64,000 bases of DNA from positions 22,429 through 86,428 of the forward strand of contig CAWBBW010000005.1 in assembly GCA_963787135.1 (NCBI GenBank). Reading direction: 5' to 3'. Positions 32,276-41,580 of this stretch are shown in pieces. The notes under the pieces were generated by a model. It saw only the letters and a program-made list of their open reading frames with translations. It was not told the DNA's origin and did not search any database. Source of the DNA: Roseiarcus sp963787135. Lineage in GTDB: Bacteria > Pseudomonadota > Alphaproteobacteria > Rhizobiales > Beijerinckiaceae. The position numbers were made by a program, and so were the translations under genes. Position 1 is the stretch's first letter, and each line of letters begins with the position of its first letter.

Positions 32276-33279
32276 TGATCGCCGCCTCCATGCGCAGGGT
32301 CTCCGCATTGTTCGATCCCTGGAGCCTGTTGCTCGCGGCGCTGACGATCGGCGTCTTCGGCTACGGCGTCGTCTTCGTGCCGAACTTCTTCACCGCCTTC
32401 AATCTCTCGCAACTGACGGCGGGAGTGGCCGAAAAGGCGCTCTTGGCGCTGCCGATGGTGCTGCTCATCGTCGCCCGCGAGATCGATCTTTCGGTCGCCT
32501 CGACCTTGGCGCTGACCAGCGTCGTGCTCGGCATCCTCTTGAAGGCGGGCCTTCCCATCCCGGCGGCAATCCCGCTGGTGATCGCCATCGGCGCGCTGCT
32601 CGGCGCGTTCAACGGCACGATGGTGGCCTTCCTCGGTCTGCCGTCGCTGGTCGTCACGCTGGGCACGATGGCGATGTACCGGGGCATCGGCTACATCCTT
32701 CTCGGCTCCGGCTCGATCAACGTTTTTCCGGAGAGCCTGACCGACTTCGGCATCGACGACATTCCGGGCACGCGCATTCCCCTGGTGATCACGCCGTTCC
32801 TGATCCTGGCGCCCATCTTCGCGGTTGCGCTGCAGCGCATGCCCTTTGGCCGGCGCATCTACGCGATCGGCGGCAATCCCCCCGCGGCGCTCTATTCCGG
32901 CATCGACGTCAGGCGCATGCGCTTCCGCCTGTTCGTGATCTCGGGGATGGTGTGCGCCGTCGCCGGAATCGTCTACACCGCGCGCCTCGCCAACGCGCGG
33001 GCCAATAATGCGCTCGGGATGGAGCTCGACGTGATCACGATGGTGTTGCTCGGCGGCGTCAGCGTCTGGGGCGGCAAGGGCAAGCTCACCGGCGTGCTGT
33101 GGGCGCTCGTTCTGATCGCGACCCTGCGCAACATCCTCGGCATCAGCCAAATCGGCGGCGACGCCCAGGGCCTGGTCATCGGCCTCCTGCTGATCGGCTC
33201 GCTGCTGGTCAGCAACTCGACAGGTTTCCTTGTCTCGTGGCTCCAGAATATCGGCGCGCCAGTCAAGGCGAGCGGGTGA
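32275..33279 (+). CDS. Sugar ABC transporter permease, RhaQ/RbsC-like
   Basis: A 334-residue inner-membrane permease, the second of the transporter. Typical are LALPMVLLIVAREIDLSVAS, FLGLPSLVVTLGTMAMYRGI, PFGRRIYAIGGNPPAALYSG and VLLGGVSVWGGKGKL. The ATG at 32275 shares a base with the preceding stop, so translation is coupled. Two different permeases plus a RhaS-like binding protein match the rhamnose-type (RhaSTPQ) organisation. Confidence 0.9.
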   Translation: MIAASMRRVSALFDPWSLLLAALTIGVFGYGVVFVPNFFTAFNLSQLTAGVAEKALLALPMVLLIVAREIDLSVASTLALTSVVLGILLKAGLPIPAAIPLVIAIGALLGAFNGTMVAFLGLPSLVVTLGTMAMYRGIGYILLGSGSINVFPESLTDFGIDDIPGTRIPLVITPFLILAPIFAVALQRMPFGRRIYAIGGNPPAALYSGIDVRRMRFRLFVISGMVCAVAGIVYTARLANARANNALGMELDVITMVLLGGVSVWGGKGKLTGVLWALVLIATLRNILGISQIGGDAQGLVIGLLLIGSLLVSNSTGFLVSWLQNIGAPVKASG

Positions 33280-33338
33280 AATCCGGGGGCCCGCACCCAT
33301 CCCCTCGGCGTAAAGACCTTCATCGGAGGAATGACCTA

Positions 33339-34343
33339 ATGAAACATCTGAAGCTTGCGCTTCTCTCTGCCGCCCTCGGAGGCGTCATTCTTGCCCTTCC
33401 GGCGGCGGCGCAGGAATGCGCCACCAAGCCGGTGGTCGTCGGCTTGCTGCCGAAACTCGACACCGACCCCTACTTCCAGGTCGCCAAGGGCGGGGCGGAA
33501 GAGGCGGCGAAAGAGATCGGCGGCAGCGTCATCCAGGCGGCGCCGTCGCAGGCCACCGCGGAAGCGCAAATCGAGTTCATCAACAACTTCGTCGCCCAGA
33601 AGGTCGGGGTGATCGCCATCGCCGGCAATGACGCCAACGCCGTCGCCCCCGCGCTCAAGCGCGCCGCGAAAGAAGGCATCCGCGTCATCGCCTACGACTC
33701 GGGCGTGGCGACCGATGCGCGGCAGATCTTCGTCAATCAGGTGAAGGGCGAAAGCCTGGCCGAAATGATGCTGATCTCCATGCACGACCTCATCGGCGGC
33801 GAGGGCGAATTCGCGATCCTGTCCTCGACCGCGACGGCGACCAACCAGAACGCCTGGATCGACGCCATGAAGGCCAGGATGGCGAGCGATCCGAAATTCG
33901 CCAAGATGAAGCTCGTCCAGGTCGCCTACGGCGAGGAGAGCGAGCAGGTGAACCAGCAGCAGGCGCTGGCGCTGGTGCAGGCATTCCCCAATCTCAAGGG
34001 CATCATCGTGCCGGCCGGCATCGGCCTGCCCGCAGCGGCGCGCGCGCTCGAGCAGGCTGGCGCGCTGAGCAAAGTGAAGCTCACCGGACTGGCCCCGGCG
34101 ACGCTGATGAAGAAATACATCCTCGCCGGCGAGGCCCAGGACATCTGGTGGAACGTCACCGACCTCGGCTATCTGACCTATCAAGTCGCCCAGCAGGTGG
34201 CGATGTGCAAGATCACCGGCAAGGAAGGCGAGAAGTTCACCGCCGGCCGGCTTGGCGACTATGTGGTCGGGAAGGACGGCGAGGTCGTCCTCGGACCGGC
34301 AAAGATCGTGACGCCGCAGAATGTCAACGAGTTCAAATTCTAG
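33339..34343 (+). CDS. Sugar ABC transporter substrate-binding protein, RhaS/LsrB-like
   Basis: A 334-residue periplasmic protein with a cleavable signal peptide (MKHLKLALLSAALGGVILAL...AAAQ) and GGAGGA before the ATG. The fold is periplasmic-binding type 4: DTDPYFQVAKGGAEEAAKEI, INNFVAQKVGVIAIAGNDAN, VIAYDSGVATDARQIFVNQV and FAILSSTATATNQNAWID. These segments resemble rhamnose-binding RhaS and the AI-2-binding LsrB more than ribose RbsB. The presence of rhaI in the genome favours rhamnose, but the ligand is not proven. Confidence 0.88.
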   Translation: MKHLKLALLSAALGGVILALPAAAQECATKPVVVGLLPKLDTDPYFQVAKGGAEEAAKEIGGSVIQAAPSQATAEAQIEFINNFVAQKVGVIAIAGNDANAVAPALKRAAKEGIRVIAYDSGVATDARQIFVNQVKGESLAEMMLISMHDLIGGEGEFAILSSTATATNQNAWIDAMKARMASDPKFAKMKLVQVAYGEESEQVNQQQALALVQAFPNLKGIIVPAGIGLPAAARALEQAGALSKVKLTGLAPATLMKKYILAGEAQDIWWNVTDLGYLTYQVAQQVAMCKITGKEGEKFTAGRLGDYVVGKDGEVVLGPAKIVTPQNVNEFKF

Positions 34344-34347
34344 GTCT

Positions 34348-34531
34348 GTAACTCCCAACACGGTCGCCGCAAACTCGGCCCTCATGCTGAGGAGCGATGC
34401 CAAGGGCATCGCGTCTCGAAGCATGCTCCAGTTCGCAACGACCGTTCGTGCAAGCTGGAGCGTCCTTCGACAACCCCCGGGTCCAAGCCCGGGGGTCAGG
34501 ACGAGGTCGAGGGGATCAGCTTGGGAGTTAC
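34348..34531. repeat. 184-bp inverted-repeat-bounded element carrying two hairpins
   Basis: The terminal inverted repeats GTAACTCCCAA (34348-34358) and TTGGGAGTTAC (34521-34531) are perfect. Inside are two hairpin repeats, 34383-34425 (CATGCT/AGCATG outer stem, GCGATGCC/GGCATCGC inner stem) and 34461-34503 (CGTCCT/AGGACG outer, CCCCCGGG/CCCGGGGG inner). The element is MITE-like in size and ends but encodes nothing. It starts 4 bases after the binding-protein stop. Confidence 0.6.
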
Positions 34532-34606
34532 CTAAGTCTCGACAACCGCCCGGCCCCTTCCGCTTCCGGGGCCGGGCATTCCGTTCCCGCGCCGTGAGCG
34601 GCGCCC

Positions 34607-34900
34607 GACAACGCCGGCTTCAATTCGCTGGCGCAGCGCTACCGGGCCAAGTTCAACAGCGATCCGACCCGGCTCGCGACGCTTTCTTACGACGCCGTCA
34701 TGCTGGCCGGCGCGCTTGCGAAAACTCCGGACCGCTTCAGCCAGCGCGCGCTGACCAACGTCTCCGGCTTCAACGGCGCCGACGGCGTCTTCCGCTTCCG
34801 CACCGACGGAACCAACGAACGCGGCCTCGCGGTGATGGAGATCGACAACAATGCCGCGACCGTGATCAGCCCCGCGCCGCGGAGTTTTGCGGCCGGGTGA
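34607..34900 (+). pseudogene. Truncated second copy of the lppC 3' end
   Basis: A 5'-truncated copy of the LppC-type lipoprotein gene, starting at the codons for DNAGFNSLAQRY and running to the same stop. It differs from the intact gene by 17 bases over 300; substitutions are mostly at third positions and the reading frame is intact. It has no promoter or start of its own. Together with copy A it brackets the sugar ABC cassette. Confidence 0.9.
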
Positions 34901-35132
34901 GGGACGCCATTCCGCGCCACGTCGGCGGCGCTGCGCGCACCGACCGCGGCCGAATGACCAGCCCAAATCCATCGGCGTCGGCGAGACCCGCGGGACGCCG
35001 CTCATCATATCGCCCTCAAGTTGGGCGATGATCCGGAACAGACCCTCGTTTCGGCGATTGGGAGGCTCGCGAGGAACGAAGACCAGGACCACGCCGCTAT
35101 CTGAAGCGCAAACACAACGGAGGCGCGTTATC
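34901..35132. other. Catalase upstream region
   Basis: No gene is visible. A hairpin ATCGCCC-TCAAGTT-GGGCGAT lies at 35009-35029. The catalase ribosome binding site GGAGG is at about 35119. Confidence 0.4.
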
Positions 35133-36603
35133 ATGACGAACGACAGCCAGAAACCCACGACAAACGATGCCGGGATTCCAGTCCCCAGCGATGAGTTCTC
35201 GCTCACCGTCGGGCCCGACGGCCCGATACTGCTGCAGGATCACTATCTCATCGAGCAGATGGCGAACTTCAACCGCGAGCGGATCCCTGAACGTCAGCCG
35301 CACGCGAAGGGAAGCGGCGCGTTCGGGCGTTTCGAGGTGACCAAGGACGTCAGCCAGTACACCAAGGCGGCAGTGTTCCAGCCGGGCGCGAAGACGGACA
35401 TGCTGGCGCGTTTTTCGACCGTCGCCGGCGAGCGCGGCAGCCCTGATACGTGGCGCGACCCGCGCGGCTTCGCGTTGAAGTTCTACACCAGTCAGGGCAA
35501 CTACGACATGGTCGGGAACAACACGCCGGTGTTCTTCATCCGAGACCCGATGAAGTTCCAGCACTTCATCCGCTCGCAGAAACGCCGCGCCGACAGCAAT
35601 CTGCGCGATCACGACATGCAATGGGACTTCTGGTCGCTGTCGCCGGAGTCGGCTCACCAGGTTACCATATTTGATGGGCGATCGAGGCATCCCAAAAACC
35701 TGGCGGCACATGAACGGCTATTCCAGCCACACCTATATGTGGGTCAACGCCAAGGGTCAGAAGTTTTGGGTGAAATACCATTTCAAGACTGAGCAGGGAA
35801 ACGACTTCCTGACCCAGGCGGAGGCGGACCGGCTGGCCGGCGTCGACGGCGACTACCACATGCGCGACCTCTTCGAGGCGATCGAGCGCGGAGACCACCC
35901 CAGCTGGACCTTGAAGATGCAGATCATGCCGTTTGACGAGGCCAGGACCTATCGCTTCAACCCGTTCGACCTGACCAAGGTCTGGCCGCACTCGGACTAT
36001 CCGCTGATCGAAGTCGGCCGGATGACCCTGAACCGCAATCCGACCGACAACCACACCGAAATCGAGCAGGCGGCCTTCGAGGTCAACAGCCTCGTGCCGG
36101 GCATCGGTCCCAGCCCGGACAAGATGTTGCTTGGACGCATATTTTCCTATGCCGACGCGCACCGCGCCCGCCTGGGCGTCAACTATAAGCAGATCCCGGT
36201 CAATCGCCCCAAGGTCCCGGTGCACAGCTACAGCAAGGACGGAACGATGCGGGTCGAGAACGTGTCCGACCCAGTGTACGCGCCGAACTCTAAAGGCGGA
36301 CCAAAGGCCGATCCTGTTCACAATCCTCAGGTCGAGGTGTGGCAGGCCAGCGGAGAGTTCGTCCATTCTGCCTACACGAAGCGAAAGGACGACGACGACT
36401 TCGGTCAGGCCGGCGCGCTGGTGCGCAAGGTCATGGACAACGCCGCTCGCGACCGGCTGGTTTCCAACGTAGTCGGCCACCTGAAGGACGGAGTGAAGGA
36501 GCCCGTGCTGGCGCGCGCGATCGAGTATTGGCGGAAAATCGACCAAGCGGTCGGCGATCGCATCGCCCGGGGTGTCAAAGGAGAACGTATCGCCGCCGAA
36601 TAG
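35133..36603 (+). pseudogene. katA: Monofunctional haem catalase, interrupted by a +1 frameshift at a TTT run
   Basis: The two frames joined give about 490 residues, the normal length of small-subunit (clade 3) catalases that disproportionate H2O2. Frame 1 has the catalytic histidine in RQPHAKGSGAFGRFEVT and the asparagine in NYDMVGNNTPVFFIRDP. Frame 2, from about 35671, has RGIPKTWRHMNGYSSHTYMW and the proximal haem tyrosine in GRIFSYADAHRARLG. Deleting one T at 35670-35672 restores QVTILMGDRGIPKTW, matching the family. All active-site residues are intact, so the gene may well be functional and the break a sequencing artefact. Confidence 0.88.
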
Positions 36604-37088
36604 CGGCGAAAGAGGCGTCGCGCCGAAATACGATCAGGCCGACGCGGGTCGAAGGGTGTGGATTGCATAATTCTACGCCCGGTCGCGTTTGCCTTCCCGC
36701 ATCGCCGTCCCCTGCTTGCCCGGCATACGTCTCGCGCCGGGCCGGGCAGGCGGATCGATATGTGTCGGAGCCGCTTGTACTGTCGGGTTCTGGCTGATGC
36801 GCAAGGTGGTAGTGTACCTTTAGACTGGGGTTACGGTGACAGGCCAACCACCAATCCCTCAATGCGTAAGGTCGGATGCGCCGGGGCGTGCCGCGGCCCG
36901 GAAAAAGGGCAATTGCGGTTCCGTCGCCGAAATCCTGTAACCTGTAATCCTGTTCACCCACCAACCGTAATTCCATCACCGTGATCCGCGATCCCCGACA
37001 TGGACTTGCAGAACCGATCGGTTTTGCGTACGTGGTTCCCAGGCGGGCTATTGCAATCCTCCAGCCCCTGGCCAAACAAAAGAACCTT
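36604..37088. other. Intergenic region with a decayed gene fragment
   Basis: Contains the degenerate copy of the downstream membrane-protein gene at 36770-36840. No complete gene, tRNA or terminator could be recognised in the rest. Confidence 0.5.
36770..36840 (+). pseudogene. Degenerate fragment of the adjacent small membrane-protein gene
   Basis: This stretch aligns with 37269-37341 inside the downstream gene. It reads GAACTVGFWLMRKVVVYL then a TAG stop, where the intact gene reads GAACTVGFWLMRRWAVYLYT. The shared segment includes the identical block TTCTGGCTGATGCGCA. It is evidence of an old local duplication. Confidence 0.7.
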
Positions 37089-37445
37089 GTGACCGAGCAG
37101 CCGGAGTCGCCGCCAACCTCCCCCGCCAAACGCCCCATCGCGATGACCGCGATCTGCGTGCTCTCGGGGATCGGCATATTGTTTACGCTCCCCCTTATTT
37201 TCTCTGAAGCGGCGGCCAGCATCAGCGCCTGGTATCCTCCTTTTCTAGCCCTAAGCAGCGCTGCCGGCGCCGCTTGCACCGTGGGCTTCTGGCTGATGCG
37301 CAGGTGGGCAGTGTACCTTTACACCGGGGTGCTGTGTCTGACCCAAATTGTTCTGCTCGCGATGGGGGTCTGGAGTATCGTAGCGCTGCTCATCCCGCTG
37401 GCCGTCGTGATCATTGGATTCATCTATCTGCCGCGTATGGCCTAA
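37089..37445 (+). CDS. Small membrane protein of unknown function
   Basis: About 118 residues if started at the GTG at 37089 (VTEQPESPPTSPAKRP); an ATG at 37143 (MTAICVLSG) and a longer frame from 36981 are alternatives. Four hydrophobic segments can be drawn: AICVLSGIGILFTLPLIF, PFLALSSAAGAACTVGFWLM, WAVYLYTGVLCLTQIVLLAM and WSIVALLIPLAVVIIGFIYL. The RRWAVYLYTG motif between segments is typical of small 'DUF' membrane proteins whose function is unknown. A decayed partial duplicate lies 0.5 kb upstream. Confidence 0.6.
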   Translation: MTEQPESPPTSPAKRPIAMTAICVLSGIGILFTLPLIFSEAAASISAWYPPFLALSSAAGAACTVGFWLMRRWAVYLYTGVLCLTQIVLLAMGVWSIVALLIPLAVVIIGFIYLPRMA

Positions 37446-37848
37446 GCACCCCTCTCCAAGGCCCGGCAGGCCGGTGGAATAGGAAATATCGCGATTGGAG
37501 CGGTCTGCATGGCCTCACCCGCGGGCCGCCCTGCGATCGCCTCGCACCCATGCGACATCCGCATACCTCCAGCGCCTCATGTTCGATTTTCGCGGCCGGC
37601 CGGCTCCCCTGTTCCGGCCCTGTTACCGTCCTGATAAGCGCCCTTTTTCGTCCTGATAACCGCCCTGGTATTTTGCCATCCCCCGTCTGGATGGTCTTCG
37701 TAAAAGATTGGAATACAAGGTCTTTTCGTCGCCGAGCCGGAGCAGACCCCCGAGTGACGCCCCTGTTTTTCCCACTTATCAGGATAAATTCGCTTCGCCG
37801 CTCCGTCGAAGGCATTCGACAGCTGCATGGCAATCTCGCGGGCCGCCC
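37446..37848. other. Intergenic region; one weak minus-strand ORF
   Basis: No convincing gene. A minus-strand frame from an ATG at 37828 to 37577 (83 codons, MQLSNAFDGAAKRIYPDKWE...) lies 20 bases after the hydroxyacid dehydrogenase stop. Its beginning looks coding-like but the rest has low-information composition and no ribosome binding site, so I do not call it. Confidence 0.3.
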
Positions 37849-38844
37849 TCAGAGCATGCTGGGCAGCACGCGGTCGGGCGGGCGGTGGCCGTCGGCGAAG
37901 GTGCGGATGTTGACGATGACCTTCTCGCCCATGTCCGCCCGGCCCTCGTGCGTCGCCGAGCCCATATGCGGCAGCAGCGTCACCTTGCCGGCCTTGGCGA
38001 GCGCGATCAGCTTTTCGTTGACGGCGGGCGCGTGCTCGTAGACGTCGAGCCCGGCGCTGGCGAGCTCGTCGGCCTCGAGCATGCGAATGAGCGCGTTCTC
38101 GTCCACCACCTCGCCCCGCGCAGTGTTGATGAGAATCGCGTCGGGCCTGAGATACTTGAGGCGGCGCGCCGATAGCAGGTGAAAGGTGCCCGGGGTATGC
38201 GGGCAATTGATCGAGACGAAATCCATCCTGGCCAGCATCTGGTCGAGCGAATCCCAATAGGTGGCCTCGAGCGTTTCCTCGATCTGGACCGCGACCCGGC
38301 GGCGGTTGTGATAGTGGATCGACATGCCGAACGCGCGCGCGCGCCGCGCCAGCGCCTGGCCGATGCGACCCATGCCGACGATCCCGAGCCGCTTTCCGGT
38401 GATGCGCCGCCCGAGCATCCAGGTCGGCGCCCAGCCGGCCCAATGTCCCTCGGGAATGATGCGCGAACCTTCGACCACCCGGCGCGCGGTCGAAAGGATG
38501 AGCGCCATGGTCATGTCGGCGGTGTCTTCGGTGAGCACGCCCGGCGTATTGGTCACCGTGATGCCGCGCCTCAGCGCGCTGGTGACGTCGATGTGGTCGA
38601 CGCCGTTGCCGAAATTGGCGATGAGCTTCATCTGCTCGCCCGCCTGGGCGATCATCGCGGCGTTGATATGGTCGGTGATGGTGGGGACAAGGACGTCCGC
38701 CTCGCGCATCGCCTCGACAATCTCGGCCTGGGACATCGGCTTGTCGTCGACATTCAAACGCGCGTCGAAGAGTTCGCGCATGCGGGTCTCGACGAGTTCG
38801 GGAAGCCGGCGCGTCACCACCACCAACGGTTTCTTATTGGTCAT
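37849..38844 (-). CDS. D-2-hydroxyacid dehydrogenase (glyoxylate/hydroxypyruvate reductase type)
   Basis: A 331-residue NAD(P)-dependent dehydrogenase. The dinucleotide-binding motif is GIVGMGRIGQALARRARAFG (about 153-172). The catalytic triad is arginine in INTARGEVVDENAL, glutamate in SAGLDVYEHAP and histidine in LLPHMGSATHEG. NFGNGVDHIDV and PGVLTEDTADMTMALIL are typical of the glyoxylate reductase group. In a serine-cycle or glyoxylate-handling organism it could reduce glyoxylate or hydroxypyruvate, but the substrate is inferred. Confidence 0.88.
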   Translation of the reverse strand: MTNKKPLVVVTRRLPELVETRMRELFDARLNVDDKPMSQAEIVEAMREADVLVPTITDHINAAMIAQAGEQMKLIANFGNGVDHIDVTSALRRGITVTNTPGVLTEDTADMTMALILSTARRVVEGSRIIPEGHWAGWAPTWMLGRRITGKRLGIVGMGRIGQALARRARAFGMSIHYHNRRRVAVQIEETLEATYWDSLDQMLARMDFVSINCPHTPGTFHLLSARRLKYLRPDAILINTARGEVVDENALIRMLEADELASAGLDVYEHAPAVNEKLIALAKAGKVTLLPHMGSATHEGRADMGEKVIVNIRTFADGHRPPDRVLPSML

Positions 38845-39061
38845 GAGCGCCCTCCCCGCCCGCGCGCCGCCGCCTGGGCGTCAGCCATTTGAGTCCGCGC
38901 CGTCAACCGTTTACGCCTCATTAACGCTGCCCGCCGCAAATGTTTGCGCCGGGTGCGGCTTCCGGGTCGCGAACCGCCGGTTCGTCGGCCTCTCTACCAG
39001 AAGAGCGAGCAAAGACAAGGATGGCCCAAGGATGGGCGATGCGCCGCAGAGGAACTTTGCG

Positions 39062-39599
39062 ATGAGCGGAGACCGGCTTACGCGCCCGATTACCCGTCGA
39101 CGCGTGCTTGCGATGCTGGCGGCTCTTTACGCGTCGCCGGATATTGCGCTCGCCGACCCTCATCGGCCCGGTCACCAAGCTGCCGCTGCCGCGATACGCG
39201 AGCCTCAAGACCGATCGGGTCAACCTTCGCGAAGGGCCGTCGAAAGACCACCCGACCAAATGGGTCTACGAGCGCGCCGGACTGCCGGTGGAGATCACGG
39301 CCGAGTTCGAGATCTGGCGGCGGGTGCGCGATTCGGAAGGCGTCGAGGGATGGGTTTTGCATTCGCTTCTCTCCGGACGGCGCACGGCGTTGGTCACGCC
39401 GAACAAGACGGGCGAGAATTCCAGCATCTACGTGCGTGCTTCCGAGAGCGCGGACCTCGCGGCGACGCTCCAGTCCCGCGTCATCGTCAATATCCGCAAT
39501 TGCGACGGCGCCTGGTGCCTGATCGACGGCGACGGGTTCAAGGGCTATATCCAGCAGGTGAAGCTTTGGGGCGTCTACCCTAACGAGAAGATTGATTGA
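39062..39599 (+). pseudogene. Secreted SH3-domain protein, +1 frameshift at a CCC run
   Basis: The N-terminus (ATG 39062) encodes MSGDRLTRPITRRRVLAML and a signal peptide ending ALAD. At 39157-39159 the frame shifts and the conserved part continues in the next frame: LIGPVTKLPLPRYASLKTDR, the bacterial SH3 repeat VNLREGPSKDHPTKWVYERA, EGWVLHSLLSGRRTAL, and a second SH3-like half (SRVIVNIRNCDGAWCLIDGD). Removing one C gives a continuous protein of about 178 residues. Proteins of this form bind peptidoglycan or act in the envelope. The stop overlaps the start region of the RegB-like kinase. Confidence 0.8.
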
Positions 39600-40953
39600 G
39601 GCGGAGAGGTCGGCAGATTTCGAAACCGTGCTCGACATGTTTGCGCCTGAAGGAGAACGATTTGATCGTCAGGCCCGCCGCCTGCGACTGAATACGCTCA
39701 TTGGGCTGCGCTGGCTGGCGGTCGCCGGACAGACCGCCGCGATCCTGATCGCCGCCTTCGGGCTCGGCCTCCGGTTTCCAGTCCTCGCCTGCCTGACCCT
39801 TGTGGCCGCCTCGGCCGCGCTCAACCTGGCGCTGCGCTGGCGCCTGCCGGTCAGCCTGCAGCTCAGCGAGCGCGCCGCGACCGGCCTTCTCGCCTACGAC
39901 ATTCTTCAGCTGGCCGGCCTGCTTTTTCTCACCGGCGGCGTCGCCAATCCGTTCGTCATTCTGTTTTTGGCGCCGGTGACGATCGCCGCGACCTCGCTTT
40001 CGCTGCGCAATGCTCTCGCGCTGCTCGGACTTGCGCTCGTCTGCGTAACCGCGCTCCTGCGCGCGAGCCTGCCGCTGCCGTGGATCGGCGGCGAAAGCCT
40101 TGTCCTTCCGCCGCTTTACGTGCTTGCGCGCTGGGTCGCGCTCGCGGTTAGCGCGGCTTTCGTCACGCTTTATGCCTACCGCGTCGCCCAGGAGGCGCGC
40201 CACACTGCGAGCGCGCTGACGGCGACCGAGCTGGTTCTCGCCCGCGCCCAGCACCTTTCCCAGATCGACGGCCTCGCGGCGGCGGCGGCGCATGAACTGG
40301 GGACGCCGCTCGCAACCATCGCGCTCGTGGTGCGCGAGATGGCGGCTCATCCGCCGCAGGGCGAAGAATTTATCGACGACTTGCGGCTGCTCGAGCAGTC
40401 GGTCGAACAGTGTCGGTCCATTCTGGGCAAACTGTCCTCTCCCTCCGAGCTCTCAGGCCAGCCAATGGACCTCACAAGCCCGGTCGAGCTGGCGGAGATC
40501 GCCGCCGCCCCACACCGCCTGCTCGGCGTCACGATTGCCGTCGAGGGCGAGGGTTCCGGGCCGGCCCCGAAATGTCCGCGCAATCCCGGCGTCTTGTACG
40601 GCCTCGGCAACCTGATCGAGAACGCGGTCAGTTTCGCGGAGAAGGCAGTCGTCATTCGCACGACCTGGAGCCCGTCGACGGTCAGGATCGTGATCGCTGA
40701 CGACGGGCGCGGCTTTCCCCCGCACATGCTGGCGCGAGCGGGCGAACCCTATCTCTCGCAGCGCGACGGCGCCCGGCGCAGCGAGGAAACCGGCGGCGGG
40801 CTCGGGCTTGGCCTCTTTATCGCCCGGTCGCTGCTCGAACGGTCCGGCGCCACCCTTCAGTTCGCCAATGCCGCGGCCCCCGCATCGGGCGCCGTCGCGA
40901 GCGTCCAGTGGCCGCGCTCCACCTATGAGCAGAGTCGACGGACAGGCGACTGA
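39592..40953 (+). CDS. regB: Redox-sensing histidine kinase, RegB/PrrB/ActS family
   Basis: A 453-residue membrane kinase (438 if started at the ATG at 39637; the longest frame uses a TTG at 39592). Six hydrophobic segments lie in the first ~210 residues and include the quinone-binding heptad GGVANPF of RegB-type sensors. The H-box is AAAAHELGTPLATIALVV (about residue 241), followed by the family cysteine in SVEQCRSILGKL, then N-box GNLIENAVSFAE and ADDGRGFP, GGGLGLGLFIARSLL. RegB/RegA systems adjust respiration, carbon fixation and similar redox processes. The response regulator follows. Confidence 0.92.
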   Translation: MIEAERSADFETVLDMFAPEGERFDRQARRLRLNTLIGLRWLAVAGQTAAILIAAFGLGLRFPVLACLTLVAASAALNLALRWRLPVSLQLSERAATGLLAYDILQLAGLLFLTGGVANPFVILFLAPVTIAATSLSLRNALALLGLALVCVTALLRASLPLPWIGGESLVLPPLYVLARWVALAVSAAFVTLYAYRVAQEARHTASALTATELVLARAQHLSQIDGLAAAAAHELGTPLATIALVVREMAAHPPQGEEFIDDLRLLEQSVEQCRSILGKLSSPSELSGQPMDLTSPVELAEIAAAPHRLLGVTIAVEGEGSGPAPKCPRNPGVLYGLGNLIENAVSFAEKAVVIRTTWSPSTVRIVIADDGRGFPPHMLARAGEPYLSQRDGARRSEETGGGLGLGLFIARSLLERSGATLQFANAAAPASGAVASVQWPRSTYEQSRRTGD

Positions 40954-40992
40954 CGTGCTAATGGGTTCGCGGTTTCTGGCGACAAAAAACTC

Positions 40993-41571
40993 ATGGAAAA
41001 AGACACACAGCAGTCGTCCGACCACGGCCAAGGTGGCGGGGAGACGCTTGATAAATCGCTGCTTGTGGTCGACGACGACAAGGTCTTCTGCGAACGGCTC
41101 GCGCGGGCCATGTCCTCCCGAGGCTTCACCGCGAGAACTGCGATCAGTGTCGCGGAGGCGCTCGCTGCGATCCAGACGGCGCCGCCAGCCTTCGCGGTCA
41201 TCGATTTGCGATTGGGAGACGGCAGCGGCCTCGACGTGATGCGGGCGCTCAAGGCCAGGCGCGCCAATTCGCGCGGGGTCATCCTGACCGGGTACGGGGC
41301 GATCGCCACCGCGGTGGTGGCGGTGAAGCTCGGCGCGTTCGATTACCTGGCGAAGCCCGCCAACGCCGACGACGTGGTGTCGGCGCTGATGGCCGGGCGG
41401 CTCGACGGGCCGACCGAACACGAACCGCCGATGTCGGCCGACCGGGTTCGCTGGGAGCATATCCAGCGCATCTACGAAGCCTGCGAGCGGAACGTTTCGG
41501 AGACGGCGCGCCAACTCAACATGCACCGGCGCACGCTGCAGCGGATTCTGGCCAAGCGCGCGCCGAAGTAA
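40993..41571 (+). CDS. regA: Response regulator, RegA/PrrA/ActR family
   Basis: A 192-residue two-domain regulator. The receiver has LLVVDDDKVFCERLARAM, the phospho-aspartate in FAVIDLRLGDGSG (about residue 75), ILTGYGAIATAVVAVKLGAF and the lysine of YLAKPANADD. The C-terminal Fis-type HTH is RIYEACERNVSETARQLNMH followed by RRTLQRILAKR, nearly invariant in the RegA family. It lies 39 bases after the kinase and is its obvious partner. Confidence 0.95.
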   Translation: MEKDTQQSSDHGQGGGETLDKSLLVVDDDKVFCERLARAMSSRGFTARTAISVAEALAAIQTAPPAFAVIDLRLGDGSGLDVMRALKARRANSRGVILTGYGAIATAVVAVKLGAFDYLAKPANADDVVSALMAGRLDGPTEHEPPMSADRVRWEHIQRIYEACERNVSETARQLNMHRRTLQRILAKRAPK

Positions 41572-41580
41572 CCCGCCGAA

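Noticed and set aside
2..34343. Single rhamnose operon spanning rhaI and the RhaS-like transporter
   Set aside because: They are separated by about 28 kb of unrelated housekeeping genes on both strands; only a functional, not an operon, link can be proposed.
37577..37828. Minus-strand ORF after the hydroxyacid dehydrogenase gene
   Set aside because: The first 20 codons look coding-like, but the rest is uninformative and no start signal is visible.
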